Below, piece by piece: positions 55,482 through 64,000 of a DNA stretch of 64,000 nucleotides (position 1 is the stretch's first letter; each line of letters begins with the position of its first letter). The stretch is taken from the NCBI GenBank assembly GCA_024760905.1, contig CM045735.1, positions 28,697,249 to 28,761,248 of the forward strand. The letters are read 5' to 3'. The translations under genes were made by a program, and so were the position numbers. The DNA is from Plotosus lineatus (taxonomy: Eukaryota > Chordata > Actinopteri > Siluriformes > Plotosidae). The notes under the pieces are model-generated. The model did no database searches, was not told the origin of the DNA, and saw only the letters and a program-made list of their open reading frames with translations.

Positions 55482-56454
55482 AATGTGACTCTCAAGCCAA
55501 AATAATTGCCCACCCCTGGTTTAATAGGATGTCGGCCTGCCCTTTGCAGCTTTAAATCTTCTGGCCAAGCTTTCCACATATTCCAGGAGTATGTTTATAC
55601 TGTAGTAATTTTTTACCATTCTTCCAGCAGCGCATTTGTGCGCTTAGACACTGATGTTAGATGACAAGGCCTGACATGTAGTCTTCACTTTAATTCATCG
55701 CAAAGATGTTCTTTTGGGTTGAGGTCAGGACTCTGTGCAGGCCAGTCAGGTTATTCCTGAGTCATCCATGTCATTATGGACCTTGCTTTGTGCACTGGTG
55801 CTTTGTGTACTGGTGCACAGTCATGTTAGAACAGGAAGAGGCTGCTCCCACAAAGTTGGGAGCATGAAATTGTCTAAAATCTCTTGGTATGCAGAAGCAC
55901 TCAGAGTTCCTTTCACTGGATCTAAGGGTCCAAGCCCAGCTCCTGAAAAATAACCTCACACCATAACTTCCTCCACCAAAACTTTACACTTGGCACAATG
56001 CAGTCAGACAATTACTGTTCTCGGCAAACCAATCGGCTTGCCAGATGGAGAAGTGTGATTCATTACTTCAGAGAATGCGTTTGCACTGTTCTAGAGTCCA
56101 ATCATGGTGTGATTTGCACCACAGTGTCCGACGCTTTGCATTGGACTTGATGATGTATGGCTTGAATACAACTGTTTGGCTATGGAAACCCATTCCATGT
56201 AGCTGGCTGGACTTGCTGCACAAGTAGCATCCTATCATGGTACCACACTGGAATTCACAGCGCTCCAGAGAGCAACCCACTCTTTCACAAATGTTTGTAT
56301 CCACAGTCTGCATGCCTTTGTGTATGAATTTATATACCTGTGGCCATAGAAGTAATTGGATGAATTAAATTATTTGATTGGTGAGTGAATACATTTGGCA
56401 ATATAGTGTAGATACAAATGCAGTTATAAGCGTGCTTTACATGCTACAACATGA

Positions 56455-56807
56455 TAGAGCAGTGGTGACCTAGTGGTGAAGGTGCTCGATCACTGATCCT
56501 AAGGTTGGGCATTTGAGTCCCACTCTCCACAGGTTATCACTGTCTCGCCAGTGCAGCTAACTGCGTTATCAAAGGCCGGCCATGTCTCTCACTGTCTATG
56601 GTGTGAGGCATGTAAAAGAACCATTGCTGACTTTCGACAAGAGTAGACTGCAAAGCCATCAGCATGTTTCTGCCCCTTGCTAAAGGGTTATGTCAGGAAG
56701 GGCATCCAATGTAAAAACCTATGCCAAATCAATCATGCAAATCATAGATTTACTGTGGCGACCCCTGAGAAAAAGGGAACAGCCGAAAGGAAAAGAAGAA
56801 GTAAACC
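56455..56807 (+). repeat. SINE-A, full length, diverged
   Basis: It has head (gagcagtggtgacctagtgg), spacer, core, RTE-A-like 5' block (gtcaggaagggcatccaatg) and a tail with gtggcgacccctgag and gccgaaaggaaaagaag. The likely TSD is acaacatga (56,446-56,454 and 56,808-56,816). Its tail is closer to the RTE-A end than that of 35,067-35,426. Confidence 0.9.
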
Positions 56808-56816
56808 ACAACATGA

Positions 56817-57990
56817 CATAATACAAAATCAAAGTTATAGTGAAACCAAGGGTCAGGCAATGAGCAAGCAAGCATACTGTACACTAGGCCATGCATGAAC
56901 AAAACTAGGAAACCAGATATGAGATCAAAACCAGAACAACATTAAACAACAAGACTTGGTATTGACTGGCATGTAAACATTAAGCGTATATGTCGCAGTG
57001 CATGATTTTTTTGGAATGAGTTTATGAAAGTAAAATGGTGATTGAGACCACGTGTATGTTATTAGTAGTCAGGAGAAATTGAACGTCAGAGCATCCATAA
57101 TAGTTTATAATCTTTGGCAGCCATGCTGTACTTTTGAGCTGAACAGTAACATTGATTCTGACATTAATACATTACGATTATGGATATGTGTATGATTTCT
57201 GTGTGCAAATTCAATGTCAAGCTGGAAATTAAGTTTATTCCAGGTGCTGGTGAGCCTGTTCCCATACTATGTTGGATTTTCTTAAAAAAATCTGTACACT
57301 GTGAGAGAATCAGAGATAGTAATATTCCAAATAAACATAAATGGTTTGTACCCTAGGAAAAGTGTATGCTTGGTTACTAAGTATTTGAAATAATTCATGT
57401 TCAAATCATGGGAACAATTGCACAAAATCCTCTTGGCTATTGGAGGAAATTGTGCACATCTGCTTCATCTTAACTCCCAATTAGACCACTGAGACACCCA
57501 GTTTAAGCAAACTGAGCGCTCTGCTTTCCATATTGATGGAGAGGGTGGAGTGCTTTAAGTTGCTTTGAGTCCACATCTTTTCTGACTTTACTTGGACCAC
57601 AGACATCTTCCACTAGGTGGGGAGGGCATAATGAAGGATGTACTTCATTTACAGCATTTAGCAGACACTCTTATCCAAAACGACTTACAATCAAAGTCAC
57701 TGAGCCGCACCAGAGAGGTGAAACAGTTGCATGTGACTCCAGAGCTGCGGGTTGCCGACCCCTGGCCTAGACCTACTGCCTTGCAGAGATGAAGCCTTCT
57801 TCGTTGGAATATACATGTACTTTAATAGATTTTATTACTGAAGAGTAAAACGTTATCTACACAGTATATTCTTCATTATTATATCTCTGGGTAAAAGTTT
57901 GTAATATTGATATTAGTTTTGGTTTCAAAAACCTACATAAACAATGAATGCAATGTTAATGATAGTTAATATTAAGGTCAACCAATTTTA
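56817..57990. other. Mostly unassigned; L2-type tail at 57,650-57,692 (minus)
   Basis: The only recognisable part is ttacagcatttagcagacac followed by tcttatccaaaacgacttac, an L2-type tail in reverse. No gene recognised. Confidence 0.6.
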
Positions 57991-57992
57991 AA

Positions 57993-58240
57993 TGTTCAGT
58001 TCATTTTCTGTAACTGCCTCATCCTAATTAGGGTCGCGGGGAGGCTGGTGCCCATCTCAGCCAACTCAGGGCGAGGGCAGAGTACACCCTGGACAGCTCG
58101 CCAGGCCGTCGTAGGGCAGAAACACGCTGACAGCTATGTAGTCTACTCTTTATGAATGTCAGCAATGGTTCTTTTACAGCCTCACACTATATCCAGTGAG
58201 AGACATGGCCAACCTTTGATAACCCAGTTAGCTACAGGTG
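57993..58240 (-). repeat. SINE-B, head missing
   Basis: The minus strand runs from the spacer (gctaactgggttatcaaagg) through the core to the SINE-C-type tail (accctaattaggatgagg). Confidence 0.85.
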
Positions 58241-58618
58241 AAAGTCTCCTTTCCAAAATCCTGATGTTGATTTTTGCTTGGGGAATGATGAGTGTGACTC
58301 CCCTATGACTGCACCCTCTGGTTCGTTCTCCTTAAATAATATGCCACCAGATTTCCATGGAACCCTACACAACCTTAGTCCTGTCCAGTACCTTCAACAT
58401 GTTGGCCTGCTTTGCCAGAATGGTTTGTTATAACACTTCTGGAACCACACAGGCCCTTCCCATGGCCTGTCATACCCTGTCCTGCCTACAGTTTTGCAAC
58501 TGCGTCTCCTTTGACTTCTTCTGTCACAACCCTTCTGGCTCAGATATACAGTGAATCGGAAATGTTCTGTAAGCCTTACTTAGAATATTTCTTTTTCAAC
58601 TTGATGGCCTCCTTCACC
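58241..58618. other. Unassigned sequence
   Basis: No feature recognised. Confidence 0.5.
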
Positions 58619-59724
58619 ACAGTCTTCTTCTTCTACTTTTCCTCTTGGCTGCTCCCTTCAGGGGTCGCCACAGCGAATCATCTGTGTCCATTTCACCCTA
58701 TCCTGTGCATCCTCTTCTATTACATCAAGTACCTTCATGTCTTCCTTCACCACATCCAGAAATCTTCTCTTTGGTCTTCCTCTAGGCCTGCCGCCTGATA
58801 TTTCCAACCTCAGTATTCTACTACCAATATATTCACTATCCCTCCTCTGTACATGTCCAAACCATCTCAATCTAGCATCTCTGACCTTGTCTCCAAAACA
58901 TCTTACATGGGCTGTCGCTCTGATGTACTCATTCCTGATCCTATCCATCCTCATTACTCCCAAAGAGAACCTCAACATTTCATCATCTCTGCTACCTACA
59001 GCTCTGCCCAATGTCTTTTCCTCAGCGCCGCTGTTTCTAAACCATAAAACATCACTGGCCTCATCACCATCTTGTACACTTTTCCTTTCATTCTTGACAA
59101 TACCTTCCTATCACACATCACACTTTTCTCTAGCCATTCCAACCTGCCTGCACACGCTTCATCACCTCTTTCCCACACTCTCCATTGCTTTGGATTGTTG
59201 AGCCTAAGTATTTATAATCCTCAACCTTCTTTATCTCTGCTCCCTTTAACCTCACCGTTCCTCTTGGGTCCTTCTGTTCACTCACATGTATTCTGTCTTA
59301 CTGAGGCTAACCTGCATTTCTCTCCTCTCTAGGGCATACCTCCACCTCTCTAGATTTTCCTCCACTTGTTCTCTGCTCTCACTACAGATCACAAGGTCAT
59401 CTGCAAACATCATAGTCCATGGGGAATCTTGTCTAACCTCGTGTGTCAGCCTGTCCATCACCATAGCAAACAAGAAGGGGCTCAGAACTGACCCTTGATG
59501 CAGTCCCACCCCCACCTTGAACTCTTCTGTCACACCGACAGCACACCTCACCACTGTCTCACATCTGTCATACATGTCCTTCGCCACTCTAACATACTGT
59601 TCTGCCACTCCAGACGTCCTCATGCAATGCCACACTTTCTCTCTCGACACCCTATCATATGCTTTCTCCAGATCCACAAAGGCACAATGCAGCTTCCTCT
59701 GACCTTCTCTGTACTTCTCTGTAT
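58619..59724 (-). mobile_element. RTE-A, minus strand, 3' part
   Basis: Minus-strand reading gives the RT from CAFVDLEKAYDRVSREKVWH (motif A intact) through MMFADDLVICSESREQVEEN, then in other frames KVSRMKGKVYKMVMRPVMFY and ARLRWFGHVQRRDSEYIGSR to the CGDP end near 58,665 and an A/G-rich tail. The RT fingers and EN are missing. Frameshifts lie near 59,240 and 59,000. The DIRS-like element begins soon after its truncated 5' side. Confidence 0.9.
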
Positions 59725-60035
59725 TTTTTATTTGTCCCCTCAACCGTATGTATATTTTAGGTATGTACCCTATTAAATTAATTTAAATTACACCTCCCTA
59801 TTCTGTCTTATCAGGACTACATGAGATGTGCATGCGCAGAATATCAGTTCGCTTGAGTAGAATGTCAGTGTTCAACAAACTTTTTATCTCTGCTATGGGT
59901 TTTGAAATTTCTCTCGTTAGAAGTGAAAGTTCAAAAGAACTTTTAGAGGACTGAGTGTGATTCTTTGTTTGAAGTCACTTTTGGAGACTTTTAGCTGGTT
60001 TGCTTGAATGACAGCTGTGAATTTGACCACGGGTC

Positions 60036-61399
60036 ATGGGTCGTGGTCAGCCCAAAGGGCACGCTAGAACAATGGCGACACAAAGGGTGTCCAACAACAA
60101 CCCTGAAGGGGTAGAGGCTCGTGAGGGAGCATTTGACATTGTACAGGGCATGCCGTCAATTTCCAAAAGTGGAAAGAGAATGAAATCCTCATGTGAAAGG
60201 AAAGAGCAGCCAAATGTCCAGGACATTGCTGCCTCAGACGGAGAAATTGAATCGGGTGGTGAGACCCCTGATGATCTAGTTTCGGTCAAAGCTCGAGGTG
60301 ACAAGCCAGTGAGCAGCAAGGAAGGCGAGGTCACTGCTGATAACCATCTTATGAAACGGTTAGATTTTATGGTGAAAAATCAAGTGACCCAGACTGCAGC
60401 TATGAAGAAAATCGAAAAGACTTTAGAAAATGTTGGAAGAAATTTGCCAACTTTTCACAGTGACGGAAACTCCCGATCGTCTCCGATCCCGACCACTTCC
60501 GATTGTGTGCTTGGCAGAGTAAACAAACAATGGCGGAATACAGATGAGGAAGAAGGCTATGAATTTGATGTTAGTGTCTCAGGTTTGTGAGAATGACAGT
60601 GAAATCGGTGACCCAGACATAGAAGACTCTAATGCCTCATTCATGTCTTCATTAATGAACGAATTTGCAGATTTCTTTGGTAACGATGAAAAGACTTCGG
60701 ACGGTATGAAACCGGAGTTAGCGAAGTCGATTGGGGATGGACTGGCCAAAGCGCCAAATTTCACAAAGTTGAAAGGACAATTATTTTTGTCCCAAGAATT
60801 GTGAATGCTTAGTGGTGCCAAAAGTAAATGAAGAATTCTGGCACAAAGCGAAAGCATACAACAAAACAAGAGACATAAAAAAGCAACATGTGCAAGGCTT
60901 ACTGGTTAAAGCCATGATCCCCATCATTCAAGTTGCCGACATGCTGATGAGAAGCATTATACAGCGCAAACACATGAACAGCAAAGTAACTTTGCAGAAA
61001 ATAACAGATGGGCTCAGACTGTTGACAGGTGCACAAGCAGACATGAATGTGAAAAGGCGAGATGCATTTAAGCAGGACTTGACTGGGCCATATCAGTGCC
61101 TTTGTACTTCTGGTATGATCACCACCAGTAAGTATTTGTTTGGTGATGAACTGCATAAGAAAATAAGGGACATTAGAGCCTCTAAACAGATGGGAAATAA
61201 AGTTTTTGTGTTCGACAGACCAAGATATCGTCAGGACAATCCACTGTTTCATCCATATAACAACAGTGGTTCTGGAAGTTACCACCAACAAAATTTCAAG
61301 AAAGACCATAGCTACAGAGCTAAGCAAAGTCAAGGTGGTGGAAAAGGACAGAACCCTTTTTTACAGACGTGTCAGCATGACGAAGGGTTCCGCAAATAA
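60036..61399 (+). pseudogene. DIRS gag-like protein, two frameshifts
   Basis: The first ATG (MGRGQPKGHARTMATQR) opens 184 codons rich in charged residues. A shift near 60,580 leads to DPDIEDSNASFMSSLMNEFA and DFFGNDEKTSDG. A second shift near 60,780 leads to PKVNEEFWHKAKAYNKTRDI, KKQHVQGLLVKAMIPIIQVA and DMLMRSIIQRKHMNSKVTLQ. The middle part matches the conserved gag-like region of vertebrate DIRS elements (PK-N-EIW-----TRD-K-Q--Q--LVK). The C-terminus is Gly/Gln/Lys-rich (SYRAKQSQGGGKGQ), suggesting nucleic-acid binding. The structural role is inferred. Confidence 0.75.
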
Positions 61400-61479
61400 T
61401 GGCAGAATTGTCAAAATGTAACAAGGTGAGGCACATACCTAAGGAGTTTTTTGTGATAAACACTCCTGAAAACTTTTAT

Positions 61480-63283
61480 GCTGGGAAAGTGCAACATTTT
61501 GCAAGTAAATGAGCTGACATTTCATCTGATCCTTGGATATTATCTAATATTGAGGGTGTAGATATGGATTTTACCACAACACCATCCCAGCAGACTATAC
61601 TTAATGCTATCAAGTTTACAAAAAATGACAGCATGCTCATTACAGAAGAACTTTCCCACATGTATGACAAAGGTATCATAGAGGCATGTGAACATATAGA
61701 TGGGGAATTTATATCAAATATATTTTCTTGCATCAAGAAAAATGGTTCCTTGAGAATTATTTTGAACCTCAAAACATTGAACGACAGTGTTGAAACCTGC
61801 CATTTTAAAATGGATACTTTCAAATCTGCCATTTTTCTGGTGGAAAAAGACTGCTATTTTGCCTTTTTAGATTTAAAAGACGTGTACTTAGTATTCCAGT
61901 AAGAGATGAAGATAAGAAATATTTGAGATTTATCTGGAATGAGACTTTATTTCAGTTTACTTGTCTCCCAAATGGGCTTGCGTCTGCACCTAGAATCTTT
62001 ACTAAGCTGATGAAATCAGTCTTTTCATCGCTTAGAAGTCAGGGGTTTCCAAACACCTCCTACATTAACGACTCTCTTTTGGTTAGTTTGACAAAACAAC
62101 ACTCTAAGGAAAATGTGGCAACCACAGTGAAACATCTCAACAGTTTTACTGTACATCCTGATAAGTCTGTCCTTACCCCAATTAAATAAATTACTTACCT
62201 TGGATTTGTTACCGACAGTGAGAGCATGACTGTTACATTGACGGATGACAAGAAGAGCAAAATTGTTCAAAAATGTTTGGAATTACTACATGGTGAACGA
62301 GTCACCATCAGAGATTTGGCTGTTTTGATTGGTCAATTTAATGTGGCTGCACAAGGAATGAAACATGCCCCTGTTTTCTTCAAGCGAATTGAAATTCTCA
62401 AAAATCATGGATTGAAATTAGCTAAAGGCAATTTTGACTCCACAGTGTTGCTTGATTCAGATTGTGTGAATGATTTGACTCGGTGGATAAACAATACAGG
62501 CAATTGCCCCAAACCAATTTATGTTTCTCAGCTAGGCGTGGTAGTTAAGACTGATGAATTAAAAACTGGTTGGGGAGGAGTGAAAGACTGTGATCAAACT
62601 AGTACTCCGGGTTTATGGTCTGCTGAAGAAAGTGAACTTCATATCAATATTTTGGAATTAAAGGCAGCCTTCTTCTGTGTACAAACTTTCTTTTCAGCCC
62701 AGACATATATTCATATCAAGCTAATGTTAGATAATACAACAGCGGTGTCATTAACAATATAGGTGGGATGAAGGTTGGATGTAACAGTGTCACTAAGGAA
62801 TTGTGGCTATGGGCCATTGACAGGACTATTTGGTTGTCAGCTGCTCATTTGACTGGGGTGTGTAATTATCAAGCAGATGAGTGTTCAAGGAAGTTCCTAG
62901 ATGACAAAGAATGGCACTTAAACGAACAGGTATTTAAACAAATGTGTGATGTGTTTTGGTAGCCGGTCAGAGATTTGTTTGCTTCCAGGCTAAATATACA
63001 ATTGAACAGATACAGAGCTTGGTACCCTGACCACGGTGCAGAAGCTGTTGATGCTTTTACTGTGTTTTGGGGAAATTCTTATGACTATATATTTTGCCCT
63101 TTCAGTGTGATTAGCAGAGTTCTTCAGAAAGTAATCAACGAAGAGGCAGAAGTGCTCATGGTAGCACCAATATGGACAACTCAATTTTGGTTTACGAAGT
63201 TACTGGAATTGTCAATAGACTGTCCAAGATTGCTGCCAAAATCTCAATCCCTGTTACGACTCCTCAATTGGCCACAGTTTTGA
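61480..63283 (+). pseudogene. DIRS reverse transcriptase and RNase H, frameshifted
   Basis: Reading starts ISSDPWILSNIEGVDMDFTT and continues through GEFISNIFSCIKKNGSLRII, motif A CYFAFLDLKDVY, a shift near 61,885, KYLRFIWNETLFQFTCLPNG and LASAPRIFTKLMKSV. Motif C reads YINDSLLV, with Asn replacing the first Asp. After a stop at 62,187 come YLGFVTDS, DLAVLIGQFNVAAQGMKHAP and the RNase H block LHINILELKAAFF with LMLDNTTAVS. Then NNIGGMKVGCNSVTKELWLW and ADECSRKF follow. The conserved DIRS linker RDLFASRLNIQLNRYRAWYP with AVDAFTVFW closes the region. At least five lesions make it non-functional. Confidence 0.85.
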
Positions 63284-63299
63284 AATCCACTCCACAATA

Positions 63300-64000
63300 A
63301 ACTCAAACTAGCAGCATTGAGGCTTAGAAAGTCAAGGCCTTTCACCATCAGTTACAAACATTATCCTGCACTCATGGAGACATTTGACACACCAGCAATA
63401 TGGGACATATTACCGAAAGTGGTTGTGTTTTTGCAGTGCAAGATGTGTTAATCTCTTTTCACCACCTTTGAGTGAGGCTTTACATTTCCTGTCAGTGTTA
63501 TATGACTCTGGTTTTGGATACTCTGCAATTAATACAGCTAGATCAACTTTATCTAATTTAATAACTGTTGGAGATGCTCCCTTTGGAAAACATCCACTAG
63601 TGATCAGATTCATGTGGGGCATTTTTAATATCAGACCTGCCCTACCTAGATATAATGTTGCTTGGAATGTACAGCATGTGTTGTTGTATTTGAGAGATCA
63701 ATTGGCCTGTGATTTGTTAAAAGGATTGACACTTAAGTTGGCCATGCTTACCCTGCTTTTATCAGGGCAAAGAATTCAGGCCCTCCATCTTATTGACATT
63801 AGAAATGTAGATATCTCAGATGATTTTGTGTTAAAATTAGATTTGGGGATCTCCTCAAACAGACTCGAACTGGTTTTCACCAAGGTGAACGCTCTCTCCA
63901 GAGCTATATGCCTGATCAGAGACTGTGCATTGTCAGTGTGATGAAGCTATATCTGGATATAACTAGCGAGCTCAGAGGAGACGCGACAGCTTTGTTCATA
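63300..64000 (+). pseudogene. DIRS tyrosine recombinase, truncated by window end
   Basis: The N-terminal core-binding part reads YGTYYRKWLCFCSARCVNLF, LHFLSVLYDSGFGYSAINTA and RSTLSNLI. Then come HPLVIRFMWGIFNIRPALPR, LTLKLAMLTLLLSGQRIQAL (with the first catalytic arginine in SGQR) and LHLIDIRNV. A shift near 63,905 leads to LCIVSVMKLYLDITSELRGD, as in the conserved RL-V---I--YL--T-ELRG block. The HxxR and Tyr motifs lie beyond the window. This enzyme joins circular element DNA into the genome. Confidence 0.85.

Larger units (their letters stand above)
45462..55518 (+). mobile_element. hAT element, expanded to 10 kb by nested insertions
   Basis: The 8-base TSD gtttaata flanks it exactly (45,454-45,461 and 55,519-55,526), as expected for hAT transposition. 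The left end reads caggcttgtacaagctacgg. The right end read backwards begins caggggtgggcaattat. Both start with CAGG, but the termini are otherwise only weakly inverted. It carries a decayed transposase gene (48,735-55,105). Nested inside are a TA-flanked MITE, a SINE-A, a SINE-B, a deleted RTE-A, a hAT-like MITE, a Rex3-like LINE and an RTE-A fragment. Confidence 0.8.
45374..56408 (-). mobile_element. Tc1-type element split by a hAT insertion
   Basis: The left part (45,374-45,461) begins cactacatctcccaaagtat. The right part (55,527-56,408) ends so that its reverse reads cactatattgccaaatgtat. TA flanks both ends (45,372-45,373; 56,409-56,410). The two parts join at the hAT TSD. The interior matches a fish Tc1 family in reverse (tgggttgaggtcaggactct; ccaatcatggtgtgatttgc), with a deletion near 56,205. 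About 970 bases remain, without a usable transposase. Confidence 0.8.
59800..64000 (+). mobile_element. DIRS-like tyrosine-recombinase retrotransposon (cut by window end)
   Basis: The order gag-like region, RT with RNase H, then tyrosine recombinase is that of DIRS elements, which integrate by a recombinase instead of an integrase. The left terminal repeat should lie within about 59,730-60,030, but its partner lies beyond the window, so I cannot define it. Many frameshifts and stops mark an old copy. A methyltransferase-like domain, found in many DIRS elements, would be expected downstream. Confidence 0.85.

Overview
The window looks like non-coding (intergenic or intronic) DNA of a ray-finned fish. 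The sequence shows Rex1-like and Rex3-like LINEs, other RTE-clade LINEs, Tc1/mariner and hAT elements, a DIRS-type retrotransposon, tRNA-derived SINEs with LINE-like tails, V-SINE/L2-type tails and long CA/GT microsatellites. I found no host gene I can name and no functional tRNA or rRNA gene. Almost every long reading frame belongs to a broken transposable element. All boundaries, identities and target-site duplications (TSDs) were read by eye.

Layout. 1-165: SINE tail. 1,989-5,881: a minus-strand RTE LINE ('RTE-A') split by a Rex1-like LINE. 6,188-7,314: a TA-flanked inverted-repeat element. 7,325-10,935: two minus-strand LINEs, one with a C-terminal zinc finger. 11-18 kb: SINEs, a Tc1 remnant and a hAT-type element. 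18,430-21,579: a full-length BovB-like RTE ('RTE-B'). 22-38 kb: SINEs, LINE scraps, microsatellites, an unrecognised decayed open region (22,612-23,119) and two tiny exon-like structures. 38,473-43,392: an inverted-repeat transposon holding a long foldback and a full-length RTE-A. 43,753-45,279: a Tc1 element. 45,374-56,408: a deep nest of transposons. 58,619-59,724: another RTE-A copy. About 59,800 to the window end: a DIRS-like element with gag-like, RT/RNase H and tyrosine recombinase regions, cut by the window edge.

How the parts relate. RTE-A appears as full-length, truncated, endonuclease-deleted and almost completely internally deleted copies. The main SINE family (SINE-A: tRNA-like head, private core, tail) carries both a piece of the RTE-A 5' UTR and the RTE-A 3' tail, so it probably used RTE-A machinery. 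A second family (SINE-B) has the same head and core but the tail of a third family (SINE-C). This is modular exchange visible inside one window.

The most striking structure is the 45.4-56.4 kb nest. A Tc1 element was split by a hAT element (TSD GTTTAATA), which was split by a SINE-B, then by a deleted RTE-A, then by a hAT-like MITE, then by a Rex3-like LINE. Each junction has its own TSD, so the order of six insertions can be read directly. The Rex3-like copy begins with a fold resembling HDV-like self-cleaving ribozymes of other retrotransposons.
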